DNA of 64,000 nt from Omphiscola glabra (GCA_964017045.1 OZ024795.1:27876366-27940365); one strand, 5' to 3'. Positions 22,106 to 34,372 are shown, counted from the stretch's first letter. Notes: generated by a model not told the origin, from the sequence alone. A program made the numbers and translations.

Positions 22106-22918
22106 CCCAAGACAGTAAATTGAGTTAGCCTGGAAACTGAATTATGCTTTTTGTCTGTTACCCCGTGGCATCTCTTTGTTTTGGATAAATCCGTCTAGAA
22201 TTTCCATATCCGAATTTGATCAAGTTATAATCATATCAGACCCGGTCCCGTTTTTCCCTTTCAACATCGACGAAGCTGTTTATTGAAAAGAAAAATGAAA
22301 TGCATTCTAAAATATTTTTTGATTAGCTTTCGAGACCTAAAAAAAATCAATTTGTATGTTTTCTTGAGTTGTCTTTTTGTTTAAAAGCTCATTTTGTAAG
22401 TTTGAATTGTTCTAAAAATTTCGTGTTCGTTGATTTGTCTGTTCTTATTATTTGCCTTTATCCAAATTGGCTTTGATATTAAATATGGTCCATCGCGTCA
22501 AATTGCTGAGTGTCTGTATTCGTCTCTATTCTTCAAGGGTCACTCAGTGCACTTAAATGAATGCATTTTTTCAAATTTTTGTTTTTTGTTTAATTCATTT
22601 TTTTTTTACTGTTAGCTTATCCCGAATTGGCCACAATTAATTGTAGCGCTAAGTAAAGCACAATTTAAGCCACTATTTATTGATCAGGTCATATCTATGG
22701 TTGACCTCCCTCCCCCCCCCATGCTACATCTCCTTCAAAGTCTTTTTGTTAATGAGTCAACATATTTTTTTTTACTGTGCTGTCATTGAATTTCCACAAA
22801 AAAATTATGTACGTTAATTTTTTTTTTTTAACTGGAGTCTAAAAAACAAAGCACCCAATGCCGCTAAGCATTCACCTTCCTGGCATTCCCTACTGATAAT
22901 GACAGATGCTGATGGCAG
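22106..22918. other. unassigned, AT-rich sequence
   Basis: Several T runs and a short C run near 22712. No gene motif recognised. Confidence 0.45.
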
Positions 22919-23241
22919 CTGGGAAATGCAAACAAGGTAACGGTCAAATGCTGACAGAGAATACTGGCAAATGCTGACAGAGACTACTGGCAAATGCTGA
23001 CAGAGACTACTGGCAAATGCTGACAGAGACTACTGGCAAATGCTGACAGAGACTACAGGCAAATGCTAACAGAGACTACAGCCAAATGCTGACAGAGACT
23101 AGAGGCAAATGCTAAAAGAGACTACAGGCAAATGCTAACAGAGACTACAGGCAAATGCTGACAGAGACTACAGGCAAATGCTAACAGAGACTACTGGCAA
23201 ATGCTAACAGAGACTACAGGCAAATGCTGACAGAGGCTATT
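22919..23241. repeat. 23-bp minisatellite, about 14 copies
   Basis: Core GACAGAGACTACTGGCAAAT, with TACAGG and GCTAAC variants to the right. Confidence 0.94.
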
Positions 23242-23289
23242 GGTAAATTGATAATTATTATGTCAGTTCACGGCACATATTTAAAAACC

Positions 23290-23499
23290 AGAGTTCACTT
23301 CTCTGCGTCATTCCAAGAATTCACTTCTCTGCGTCATTCCAAGAGTTCACTTCTCTGTGTCATTCCAAGAGTTCACTTCTCTGTGTCATTCCAAGAGTTC
23401 ACTTCTCTGCGTCATACCAAGAGTTCTCTTCTCTGCGTCATTCCAAGAGTTCACTTCTCTGCGTCATACCAAGAGTTCTCTTCTCTGCGTCATTCCAAC
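23290..23499. repeat. 26-bp minisatellite, about 8 copies
   Basis: Core GAGTTCACTTCTCTGCGTCA, varying at ATTCCA/ATACCA. The plus-strand 105-residue frame is its translation. Confidence 0.92.
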
Positions 23500-24486
23500 T
23501 GCTCCAACATTTTCATAATAAAAACTCAATTACTTATTTAGTTATATAGTTACTTTTTTTCTTTCATTTCTTCCGCTTCCATTTTTTAAAATTATATTTT
23601 TTAACCCCACTCCATTCTCTTCTTTCTAAACTAACATTTACGAAACTAAAAGAAAAAAAAACAAGAAAACTTAATTTCCCGCGAGATTATAAAGCCGCAC
23701 ACGAGAAATCCATAAGTTTTTGTGGGGGGACAAACACGCGGCCATACATTTCAATCCTGTTGGACACAGCGAACATCTTTTATGTGTCGTTGTTCATCTG
23801 GAGATAATCAGCCAAATTTAAAAAGTGCTCATTATGGCTTACCCCCGTGGGGCGCTCCTTAAGGCTTATTTAACTTTATAATATATCAAAAAGAGCTGGC
23901 CATGGTAGTGGGAGTGTGTGCGTGTGGGGAGGGAAGGAGGGAGAGAGTGGGGGGTGGGGCGTTGTGCGTGTGGGGAGGGAGGAAGAGATTGACCGGGGGG
24001 GGGGTGTTGTGCGAAATGAAGGTACATCAAAGGCAACACTAAATGGAAGTCTGCGTAATGTCTGACGTTTTGAAATAAAATGTGTTTGAATTAACGAAAG
24101 GTCTTCATTTTGTGTAACAGATTAATGATAAAAAAAAAAGTATCAGTGTTTAATCAAATTAATTAATTGAAACGATACACAGAAAAAAAGAATCATTTGA
24201 ATTTTATACAAGAGGCTAGGGTTTCCTGTCATAATTTCATAACATGCTTTGCCGCACCGAGGTCAAGATTTGTCATTTTGTAATGAGTGAATGCTATTAA
24301 ATAGTAACTATTAGTCAGATGTTATTTGTTAGTTTTCATCCCAACATGCTTAATTAATTTTAATGTTAAAGATGGTCCACTTAGTGTCTAGTTGTCTAGA
24401 ATCTAGATCATAGAAGTTCATCATGTAGCCCGCTAAAAATAAATCATTTAATTTCCATTCAGCCTTCGGCCCAAACATGTCTGTCG
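23500..24486. other. unassigned sequence with a G-rich tract
   Basis: GGGA/GTGT-rich stretch at about 23905-24010. The remainder shows nothing recognisable. Confidence 0.45.
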
Positions 24487-25265
24487 AGCTTCAGTAGCCT
24501 ATGTTAACGGAGCTTCAGTGGCCTATGTTAACGGGGCTTCAGTGGCCTATGTTAACGGAGCTTCAGTGGCCTATGTTAACGGAGCTTCAGTGGCCTATGT
24601 TAACGGAGCTTAAGTGGCCTATGTTAACGGAGCTTCAGTGGCCTATGTTAACGGAGCTTCAGTGGCCTATGTTAACGGAGCTTCAGTGGCCTATGTTAAC
24701 AGAGCTTCAGTAGCCTGTTAACAGAGCTTAAGTAGCCTATGTTAACAGAGCTTCAGTAGCCTATGTTAACAGAGCTTCAGTAGCCTATGTTAACAGAGCT
24801 TCAGTGGCCTATGTTAACAGAGCTTCAGTAGCCTATGTTAACAGAGCTTCAGTAGCCTATGTTAACAGAGCTTCAGTAGCCCATGTTAACAGAGCTTCAG
24901 TAGCCTATGTTAACAGAGCTTCAGTAGCCTGTTAACAGAGCTTCAGTAGCCTGTTAACAGAGCTTCAGTAGCCTATGTTAACAGAGCTTCAGTAGCCCAT
25001 GTTAACAGAGCTTCAGTAGCCTATGTTAACAGAGCTTTAGTAGCCTATGTTAACAGAGCTTCAGTAGCCTGTTAACAGAGCTTCAGTGGCCTATGTTAAC
25101 AGAGCTTCAGTAGCCTATGTTAACAGAGCTTCAGTAGCCTGTTAAAGAACTTCAGTAGCCTATGTTAACAGAGCTTCAGTAGCCTGTTAACAGAGCTTCA
25201 GTAGCCTATGTTAACAGAGCTTCAGTAGCCTATGTTAACAGAGCTTCAGTAGCCTATGTTAACAG
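24487..25265. repeat. 25-bp minisatellite, about 31 copies, two variant blocks
   Basis: Core GCTTCAGTGGCCTATGTTAA. Left of about 24700 units read GTGGCC..AACGGAG; to the right most read GTAGCC..AACAGAG. Several right-hand units lost four bases (CCTGTTAAC). The switch is abrupt. Confidence 0.95.
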
Positions 25266-26029
25266 ACGGCGCAGTTCAATCGCCTCCAGACACATGCATC
25301 ACCACGATGTCTGTTACCAGGCATTGTCGTTTGGTTAAATGTTATGTAATACGCGGAAGTGACGCAAGTGAGTGTGGAACATGACGTAGAATTCAAGAGA
25401 CATCTTCGTCTGGTTCGGAGAGTATGATAAATGACTGGATCGTGTGTACAATGAGACGATAACCTTGTAGGATACTGCCTTACAAAATACTGGGAGACTT
25501 AATTTTTTTTTTTAAAGTACACTGATTACTATACCTTTGCTAGAGAAGATAGGTCGATATTTGTTGTAGATTTGTTGATACTTTAAATAAATAAATACAC
25601 AATGACTCATGACTTGTATTATTTTAGAGTCTAACTAGGCAAACTTGCACTTAAGCGATAAGGAGATTATCAAATCATAGTGCAATCCTCGTATTTTTAA
25701 ATAGATGACTACACAGCCAAAGTCTTCAGACAACGAAGGAATTGGAAGGATGTTGATTAAAAAAACACACAAATCTCAAACATTTTCATTAATTTGTTTT
25801 CTCATAAGTACAGTCATTGGCTATTTCATGATACGATTGCAGCTTTCAGTTAATTTTAACTCAATCTCTTCACCGAGTCATTAGACAACAAAAAAATGCA
25901 TAGCTTGCCCCGGAAAATGAACCTAATCATTTGTCAGCCCGAAGCCAACATCACCTGCCATTAACTAACAAATTACATTTAGAAAGAACATCAAATCCAA
26001 ACTGAGTTAACTTTGTTATTAGTAAATGC
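25266..26029. other. unassigned sequence
   Basis: No recognisable gene, RNA or element. Confidence 0.45.
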
Positions 26030-26037
26030 CATGGAAG

Positions 26038-26194
26038 CAGTGGCGTAGTGAGGGGGGGCATCATGCCCCGGGCGCTACTCACAAAGGGGCGCCAAATGGT
26101 ATATTTTACTATATATTGTATGGTTTTCGAATAAAGAGGGGGGCGCTAAAAAGGTATTGTGCCCCGGGCGCGAGTTAAGCTTGCTACGCCACTG
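26038..26194. mobile_element. hAT-type MITE, family B copy 1
   Basis: 157 bp, ends CAGTGGCGTAG and CTACGCCACTG, perfect 8-bp duplication CATGGAAG (26030-26037 and 26195-26202). The interior carries GCCCCGGGCGC on both sides, giving a self-complementary structure. Confidence 0.92.
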
Positions 26195-26202
26195 CATGGA
26201 AG

Positions 26203-27926
26203 GAATATCGACATTCACCGTAAAGTAAGTGACACGTTTATTGGTCTTACACCGCTGATTATTTTATACAATTCACGACCATAAACGCTACCAAGAGTAG
26301 TTCACGTATCGTTGACACCCACCGATCGGTGAGTGGCGCTGCAACTGCCTCCTGCATCGCACATAACTTGCAAATAACTAGCACATAACTTGCATAGTTG
26401 CTGATAACGCATCAAAAATGAACCATAACTAAACAGCCCATAAAAACAAAGTTTTTCGTATACATCTTTTATAAAATGTCATGTCGAGAATTTGGGGGGG
26501 GGGGGGGAAGGATGTTGCTAAAAATTTGACAAAACATGCCTATATGTAACACACTTTATAAGAATCCCAATAAGTGCTCTCTCCCCCCCCCCCACCCCAA
26601 GGCTCGAGACCACACCGCGAAAGTTCGAAATAACTTCTTGTTATCGGCAACGAGTCTATGCGACAAGTTTAAGCTCTATAGGTTGACGGGAAGTGGTGCA
26701 ATTAGACGTCACAAGATTTTGTCAGCCAGCCAGTCACGAACATAAGGGAAGTTAATATAAAGTTTCGAAAAATAATGCCAACAACGCACTGGACATGAGT
26801 TCATGTTCATCCGTGAGACAATTTGCGAAAATAATTTGGCAAAATAATTTAAACAATGAGGATTACTGAAACTATTACACAAAAAACTGCTGTCTTATTT
26901 TGCTGACCTCTCGGATACTACTTTTCAGCTAAGTGATATTTTAAAAGGCTGCGACTATTCACACCCGGGTACCAGAAGTGAGCGGTTGGGACTAAAAAAA
27001 AACTATTAAAAATGTTAATGTTGGGTTTGTAAGACAAAATGAGGTATAAAACGAGAGGTATTTGAATGGACTATACGTTTGTAAACTTGGGTCTTCAGTT
27101 TAACTAAAATAAACTAGCATAAGACTTACACCACAAGTCCAATTCTCACAGAACAACCTTTAAACTAATAAGCGTGTACATTCCTACACGGTTTGCACTG
27201 TGCAAAAAAAAAAAAAAAAAAAAATACAAAAGAAAATCTGTCTGTTAATGTACGTGCACAAACATTCAGAAATACTGCAGTCGATTTATGTGAATTTCGA
27301 CCCATATTTCAACTCTATAAAAGGGCGACTCATCACCCACCCCTCCCCTATTGCCCACTCATTACTGTTAGCTGCTGGGAAATATATGGCCCGAATTGTA
27401 TATGGATTAAAAAAATTATATAAGCAAGTGACGAAAAGTACAAACACATCAGAATCTGGTCAATCTCCCTTTTTGTTCAAAGTCTGATATCCTTCATCAA
27501 CCAACCCCGGCAATACGTCAGCGTCGCGTATCGTCACGAACTGCTGAGCCTCTTAGAATTATGCCGCCATATTCGTTGTGTGACGTAAGGCGGATGAATT
27601 TATTTTGGCAAAGCAAGAAGTGAAATTTGGTATGGGGAAATCCTTCGTGTTGGAAACCCGCCTTTCTCAAACTTAGAGATGCAATGTTGCTCTACTGATA
27701 TCTATGTTTCCCTCCACTGTAACAAATGCAGATTCACGTAATTGTTTTTTTACATGCTAAAGAATTCTTCCAATTCATTTGGTGTATGGGCTTTAACGTG
27801 TATTTAGATCCTTCTTCGGATCTTTTATTTGTGCAGAAATACCATTATCTGTAAAGATAGTTTCCGGCCTTCAGAGTCACAAGAAGCTGGGTTCATTTTC
27901 TGCAGCATGCAGCAACAACTAAGACC
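26203..27926. other. unassigned sequence
   Basis: Poly(G) at about 26495-26508, poly(C) near 26584 and poly(A) near 27205. Small frames (for example 27200-27487) have no known domain. Confidence 0.45.
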
Positions 27927-28183
27927 AATTGAAGACCTTAGTGTTATAAGTACTTAAGTCACAAAATGCACATTTTTGAGATAATCAAGTTCAAATATAC
28001 TTTTCGTCTATAAAATATGACTATTTTCATTTTTTGTCTTGTTTAATTAAGGGCCTAATGCACATTTTAATGTGTTCAAATTTCTGCCGTACACTTGGCT
28101 AAACTGGGTAAGAAAAGATCACAGTTTAGATTGATTTTGACAAAAATGTGACTTAAATACTTTTAGCACTAAGGTCTTCAATT
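27927..28183. mobile_element. MITE with terminal inverted repeats of about 40 bp
   Basis: The left end AATTGAAGACCTTAGTG continues as ..AAGTA.TTAAGTCACA. The right end is its reverse complement (ACTAAGGTCTTCAATT). 257 bp, no coding capacity. A related end fragment lies at 35306-35341. Superfamily unknown. Confidence 0.7.
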
Positions 28184-28540
28184 TTGATTTTACATTCGAT
28201 TCAGTTTTGCTCACACTTCGCTTTAAGCCTTTTCACTACCAAAACTAATAATTGAAATAACGTAAGCAAATTATTGAACAATCTTATTATTCAGCAAGTC
28301 CAAACTCGAGATGTTCAGATTGGTAAAAATAGAATTATTGAACAAATTGAACGCATCGAGACACACACGACGGCACGATAGAAATCTGAACAGTCAAAGC
28401 GGTTTCGTTTTGAAAGCTTGTTTATCATAAAGTCTTTGACATTTAGTTTGACGAGTTATATCTAGGGGACAAAGGTCACTGAACGGCGTTGAAGAAAAAA
28501 CACACCACTAATGAAGAAGTAATGGTGCACACTTCAGTGA
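28184..28540. other. unassigned sequence
   Basis: Nothing recognisable. Confidence 0.4.
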
Positions 28541-28918
28541 ATGGTGAGGAAAGAGGTGAATGGGGAGGACAGGGGGGAATGGGGAGGAAAGAGGTGAATG
28601 GGGAGTACGGAGGTGAATGAGGAGGACAGAGGTGAATGTGGAGGACAGAGGTGAATGGAGAGGACAGAGGTGAATGGGTAGGACAGAGGTGAGTGAGGAG
28701 GACAGAGGTGCATGGGTAGGACAGAGGTGAATGGGTAGGACAGAGGTGAATGGGAAGGACAGAGGTGAATGGGTAGGACAGAGGTGAATGGGTAGGACAG
28801 AGGTGAATGGGTAGGACAGAGGTGAATGGGAAGGATAGAGGTGAATGGGTAGGACAGAGGTGAATGGGAAGGACAGAGGTGAATGGGTAGGACAGAGGTG
28901 AATGGGAAGGACATAGGT
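28541..28918. repeat. 19-bp minisatellite, about 20 copies
   Basis: Unit AGAGGTGAATGGGTAGGAC. GGGTAGG and GGGAAGG forms partly alternate on the right. Purine-rich plus strand. Minus-strand open frames are repeat translations. Confidence 0.95.
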
Positions 28919-28950
28919 GACCGCTGATAACAAAAAGATCAGTTTAAGAT

Positions 28951-29090
28951 AGTTATGAAAGAATAGTCAGAGAACGGAACGCTAAAAACAAAGAAAGAAT
29001 CTTCAGAGAAAGGGCTACCAAGGACAATAAAAGAATGGTCGGAAAAAGGATCACCAAGAACAATGAAATAATGGTTAGAGAAAGGACCAC
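28951..29090. repeat. four diverged copies of the 36-bp unit, left of the solo LTR
   Basis: Units such as GAATGGTCGGAAAAAGGATC match the array at 29673-30635 but are much more diverged. This is the old edge of the same array, now separated by the LTR. Confidence 0.8.
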
Positions 29091-29672
29091 TGTTATGTAG
29101 GAGACGTGTTTACTTCATTCTTTCCCCGTCAATGAACTCTACCTGACCCCAACTAAATAAAAGTAATAGCCTGTTCCCTTCGAATCCTGTAGAAAATTGT
29201 AGAAGCAGCTGGATGCAATTACAATGCGTATTATGTTTCTGGAATCATCTAAAGAAACCGACAGTATAAGGCCGATTGACTGAATGAATAAAGAGGAAGT
29301 CAATTATCACGAGATACTTGGAGCGTGTGTTATTTTTGCTACGAGACAGAGCTTTGTTTACTGTGTGTGTATAGATTTCTTTTCATCGTTGTACCTTTTT
29401 TTTTGAACATTGTGTTTTATTCAACACTGTACCGGTTCAAGCCAAACAGTATACTGTAAGTTATTAGTTTTAAATATTTTTCTTTTGATTTTGTAATTCA
29501 TTATAATTAACATAATAAAACTTATTAATTGTAATTAGCCTTGGTTTGAATACCACATTCTTTGTTTATTGTATTTATCATTTGGTATCGTCTTTTGTTG
29601 TGTACTGTTTTAGAACGAACAATACACTTATATAAGAGATTAATTTCTCCATACTGATAACAGTACGTAACA
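29091..29672. mobile_element. solo LTR, Ty3/Gypsy-like
   Basis: Starts TGTTATGTAGGAG and ends GTACGTAACA, i.e. TG...CA with short inverted ends TGTTA/TAACA. Flanked by a 5-bp duplication ACCAC (29086-29090 and 29673-29677). 582 bp, with an AATAAA near 29155. No internal retroviral-type coding region is next to it. The 5-bp duplication and ends fit Gypsy or Bel/Pao; superfamily is inference. Confidence 0.85.
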
Positions 29673-30635
29673 ACCACCAAGAGCAATAAAAGCATGGTCA
29701 GAGAAAGGACCACCAAGTACAATGAAGGAATGGCTAGAGAAAGGACCACCAAGTACAATGAAGGAATGGCTAGAGAAAGGACCACCAAGTACAATGAAGG
29801 AATGGCTAGAGAAAGGACCACCAAGTACAATGAAGGAATGGCTAGAGAAAGGACCACCAAGTACAATGAAGGGATGGCTAGAGAAAGGACCACCAAGTAC
29901 AATGAAGGAATGGCTAGAGAAAGGACCACCAAGTACAATGAAGGAATGGCTAGAGAAAGGACCACCAAGTACAATGAAGGAATGGCTAGAGAAGGGACCA
30001 CCAAGGACAATGAAAGAATGGTCAGATAAAGGACCACCAAGGACAATGAAAGAATGGTCAGAGAAAGGGCCACCAAGGACAATGAAAGAATGGTCAGAGA
30101 AAGGACTACCAAGTACAATGAAGGAATGGCTAGAGAAAGGACCACCAAGTACAATGAAAGGAATGGCTAAAGAAAGGACCACCAAGTACAATGAAGGAAT
30201 GGCTAGAGAAAGGACCACCAAGCACAATGAAAGAATGGTCAGAGAAAGGACCAGCAAGGACAATGAAGGAATGGCTAGAGAAAGGACCACCAAGTACAAT
30301 GAAGGAATGGCTAGAGAAAGGACCACCAATCACAATGAAGGAATGGCTAGAGAAAGGACCACCAAGTACAATGAAGGAATGGCTAGAGAAAGGACCACCA
30401 AGTACAATGAAGGAATGGCTAGAGAAAGGACCACCAAGGACAATGAAAGAATGGTCAGAGAAAGGGCCACCAAGGACAATGAAAGAATGGTCAGAGAAAA
30501 GACCACCAAGGACAATGAAGGAATGGCTAGAGAAAGAACCACCAAGTACAATGAAGGAATGGCTAGAGAAAGGACCACCAAGTACAATGAAGGAATGGCT
30601 AGAGAAAGGACCACCAAGGACAATGAACAGAGCAT
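29673..30635. repeat. 36-bp minisatellite, about 27 copies
   Basis: Two unit types: AAGTACAATGAAGGAATGGC.. and AAGGACAATGAAAGAATGGT... Thirty-six is a multiple of three, so long frames exist on both strands (up to 305 residues). An extra A near 30158 shifts the frame part-way, which argues against coding. Confidence 0.96.
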
Positions 30636-30639
30636 GTAG

Positions 30640-31384
30640 AGAAAATATTGATAATTAACAAAGAATAACAAAATAAATGCACTAAAATTTAAAAAAAAAA
30701 AAAATCTTCCTCAAGGGGTCCTCAAGAAATTCGATTCTTACACCCCATAATTCATTTAGAACAGCACTTGTCCCAAACCGTACGCACATATCGTGCTTGT
30801 TGCGATCGATGGCAGCTTATACACGGCTCAACAACTTGCTTTGCAATTCTTATAAGCCTCACTATTTGCATGTCGCTGTCCGCCGACAGCACTGGTGGTC
30901 AGATCTGCCAAGCCGCAGAGGTCTAAGCCCTTAAGCTGATAACGCTGTCGGGACAATGTGTCGCTGCGGCATTCTTCCTTGCCCGACTTTCCGAAAGTTT
31001 GAGTAATATGATGATGTTTCGTGGGGCAGGAAATGGGGGGGGGGGGGATGAAACGCCATTTCAGAAATTCTCAAACAGATAGATTGATTTCTTGTCTAAC
31101 TCATATTAGTCTCATACCATACAATCTAGAGGGCGAAAAATACGCATATGAATGTTCAAGAGTAAATCACATGTAGATGATATATTATCATGCTGGGCTG
31201 CGTTCTAGATTTAGCTATATATAGGCAAGGAAGCATGCTCTAATTGCATCAGGAATGCAGCGGATTAGGAACAATTGACACACGCCACAAGCTGATAGAG
31301 AAAATGAATGTTGGTATTGGCAGAGATTGCAGAATTCAACGATTAAAAAGTATGCTGGAATTGAGAGATAAACTGTTAAGGAGA
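30640..31384. other. unassigned sequence
   Basis: Poly(G) at about 31036-31046. No gene motif. Confidence 0.45.
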
Positions 31385-31475
31385 ATGGGATGATACAATT
31401 TAGAGAAGAGAGTGAGGTAATGATACAGTATAGAGAGGAGGGTGATGTAATGATACACTGTAGAAAGGAGAGTGG
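31385..31475. repeat. about 31-bp repeat, 3 diverged copies
   Basis: Shared core AATGATACAGTATAGAGAGG. Confidence 0.7.
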
Positions 31476-31522
31476 GTTGGAAAGGGTAAGAAAACAATAG
31501 GTAAGGCCAATGATAAAATAAG

Positions 31523-31737
31523 ATGAGACGGAAATTGCAAATTAGGTTAATTCCTAAACGGAAATATTATATTAGGTTAAGTCCTAGACGGCAATGTCAA
31601 ATTAGGATAAGTCCTATACGGCAATGTCCCAATAGGTTAAGTCCTAGACGGCAATGTGACATTAGGTTAAGTCCTAGACGACAATGGGACATTAGGTTCA
31701 GTCCTAGACGGCAATGTCACATTAGATTAAGTCCTAG
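31523..31737. repeat. 30-bp minisatellite, about 7 copies
   Basis: Core TTAGGTTAAGTCCTAGACGG, then CAATGTC. Plus-strand translation gives a 10-residue cycle. Confidence 0.93.
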
Positions 31738-31929
31738 TGGGAAAGAATTAATTGAGAAACTTTTGAAAAAGAGATATTTTACGTTCAGTTTATCTCCTCT
31801 TTATTTGATGATCATTGACGTCACACACTTTATGAGTAAGACCCATTCACTTTGTAATCTTACATGAAATCGCCAGGAGGAATTCCCAAGTAAATAACAT
31901 TAAGAAACACGGGAAAGGATTGCTATAGA

Positions 31930-31990
31930 AAAAGAAGGAGAGAGAGAGAGACGGAAAGAGCGAGAGAGAGTTGTAACGCGAGAGAGCTAG
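31930..31990. repeat. GA-rich simple repeat
   Basis: GAGAGAG-rich purine tract. Confidence 0.8.
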
Positions 31991-32096
31991 AGAAGCGAAG
32001 AGGGAGTAAACAAAGAGTAATAAAAAATACAAACAGTTTTTATGTCCATAAAATTATGTATAATCAATGGGAGCAATGAAATGGGAATAAAATTTG

Positions 32097-32453
32097 CTAC
32101 TGTGTACACAAGTCTCTTAGGGTGTAGTCGTGGAGTGGGCACAGATGTTAAGTCAGCTTTCGACTGTGTACACTTTTCTCTTAGGGTGTAGTCGTGGAGT
32201 GGGCACAGATGTTAAGGCAGCTTTCTACTGTGTACACATGTCTCTTAGGGTGTAGTCGTGGAGTGGGCACAAATGTTAAGTCAGCTTTCTACTGTGTACA
32301 CATGTCTCTTAGGGTGTAGTCGTGGAGTGGGCACAGATGTTAAGTCAGCTTTCTACTGTGTACACATGTCTCTTAGGGTGTAGTCGTGGAGTGGGCACAG
32401 ATGTTAAGTCAGCTTTCTACTGTGTACACAAGTCTCTTAGGGTGTAGTCGTGG
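32097..32453. repeat. 64-bp minisatellite, about 5.5 copies
   Basis: Each unit holds TACTGTGTACACATGTCTCT, GGGTGTAGTCGTGGAGT and TTAAGTCAGCTTTC. It runs directly into the 51-bp array, with which it shares the TAGTCGTGGAGT and GTCAGCTTT segments. Confidence 0.95.
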
Positions 32454-33117
32454 AGTTGTCACAGACGACGAGTCAGCTTTGTTGTGCGGTGGGCGTAATC
32501 GTGGAGTTGTCACAGACGATGAGTCAGCTTTGTTGTGCGGTGGGCGCAATCGTGGAGTTGTCACAGACGATGAGTCAGCTTTGTTGTGCGGTGGGCGCAA
32601 TCGTGGAGTTGTCACAGACGATGAGTCAGCTTTGTGGTGTGAGTGGGCGCAATCGCGGAGTTGTCACAGACGATGAGTCAGCTTTGTTGTGCGGTGGGCG
32701 CAATCGTGGAGTTGTCACAGACGATGAGTCAGCTTTATTGTACGGTGGGCGCAATCGTAGAGTTGTCATAGACGATGAGTCAGCTTTGTGGTGTGAGTGG
32801 GCGCAATCGCGGAGTTGTCACAGACGATGGGTCAGCTTTGTTGTGCGGTGGGCGCAATCGTGGAGTTGTCACAGACGATGAGTCAGCTTTGTTGTACGGT
32901 GGGCGCAATCGTAGAGTTGTCACATACGATGAGTCAGCTTTGTTGTACGGTGGGCGCAATCGTAGAGTTGTCACATACGATGAGTCAGCTTTGTTGTACG
33001 GTGGGCGCAATCGTAGAGTTGTCACATACGATGAGTCAGCTTTGTTTTACGGTGGGCGCAATCGTAGAGTTGTCACAGACGATGAGTCAGCTTTGTTGTA
33101 CGGTGGGCGTAGTTTTA
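32454..33117. repeat. 51-bp minisatellite, about 13 copies, each with an AP-1-like motif
   Basis: Core GTTGTCACAGACGATGAGTC then AGCTTTGTTG. About eleven units hold TGAGTCA, the AP-1/TRE consensus. Fifty-one is a multiple of three, so plus and minus frames stay open. TACGG/TGCGG and CACATACG/CACAGACG variants group in sub-blocks. Confidence 0.95.
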
Positions 33118-33616
33118 GAATAGGCATGCCGGTTGAGAATATACGAAAAGGCAGATTTGCTGTGCGGTGAGCAGGCGTGCGTAGTATTCGAATGGGCATA
33201 GACAGTGAGTAAGCTTTGTGGTGCGGCGGGCGTAGTCATGGAACGGGCATAAGTTATGGCGGGAGCATAGATGCGGAGTGGGCAAAGTCGTAAAAATAAG
33301 AAAACAGGGGCAAGGACAGAGCTGTAGAGTTGGCAATGACAGTTCTTATTTAAAACATAGGGTCGATAAAATGTTCGTAAATATATATATATTAAGAAGT
33401 TGACATTCTATCTACTACGTACAAATGTGTTTCATATCTCGACCCCTGAGGTCAAGCTGGACAATGTTTCTCTAGCATTGAAGCGCTAATGTGTCCATCA
33501 TTTCATTTGTGAATCAACGTTGAGATGGCAAGACTTTGGGATCTAAAAATAGCCTTGCAAATGTGACCTTTTCACTTCTATTACATTTCCACTTTTGTTC
33601 AGTTATATTTTTTCTT
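33118..33616. other. unassigned sequence
   Basis: Starts with weak decayed traces of the 51-bp unit (to about 33240), then nothing recognisable. Confidence 0.45.
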
Positions 33617-33714
33617 GATAGGTCACATCAACTGAAATGTTGATAGGTCACATCAACTTATATGTTGATAGGTCACATCAACTCAAATGTTGATAGGTCA
33701 CATCAACTGAAATG
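33617..33714. repeat. about 25-bp repeat, 4 copies
   Basis: Core TTGATAGGTCACATCAACT. Confidence 0.9.
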
Positions 33715-33830
33715 TTAAAATCACGCACAAAAATATATACATAGGCGTTAACATTGTGTAAGGGAGTTAAGCCGAGAAAGATTAGTAGGTAAGAGGATTT
33801 AATACTTATGATAGAGTCGTGGGTAAGGGA

Positions 33831-33997
33831 GAGTCGACAGGTGGTAACTGAATGACCAGTGTAACACATGTGGACAGTCGACAGGTGGTAACTGAATGGC
33901 CAGTGTAACATATGTAATGGACAGTTGACAGGTGGTAACTGAATGGCCAGTGTAACACATGTAATGGACAGTTAAAAAATGGTAACTGAATGACCAA
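33831..33997. repeat. 44-47-bp repeat, about 3.5 copies
   Basis: Core GACAGGTGGTAACTGAATGG, then CCAGTGTAACACATGT. The last copy is diverged. Confidence 0.9.
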
Positions 33998-33998
33998 T

Positions 33999-33999
33999 C

Positions 34000-34033
<34 letters not shown>

Positions 34034-34200
34034 GTCCCTTAGTCCTTGGACCGTTGGTGCGCCACAGATGACATGAAAACTACCCCTCTCCATTCCTCTC
34101 TGTCTTCTGCACTACGCATAGCATCGACTAGTTTTCATCCCGTCCACTCTTTGATGTTATCTTCCCCGATGTCCACTTTCAACCTTATATCACCAGAGTC
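33999..34200 (-). mobile_element. probable LINE 3' end with ATG-type tail
   Basis: A TCATCA microsatellite (33999-34033) is followed by sequence whose minus strand reads ATCTGTGGCGCACCAACGGT then CCAAGGACTAAGGGAC. A retroposon 3' region ending in an ATG repeat is likely. This is from general recall of such ends, not a domain match. Confidence 0.35.
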
Positions 34201-34372
34201 CGCTCTCTACCAATTTTACATTCTCCTCCTTACACCGTTTATCCATTGTGTGTTTTTTTTTTATTAATGCTCTATACACATTGTTCTCACAGTTTTATCA
34301 ATAAGACTTCCTAATGAATACACAAAATCATCGACGTGTTCTTTCTTGTTTCGGAAAGCCTTCACAAAAGAC

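Noticed and set aside
29640..30658. Frames of 209-305 residues on both strands
   Set aside because: 36-bp repeat without stops; the register shifts at an extra base near 30158.
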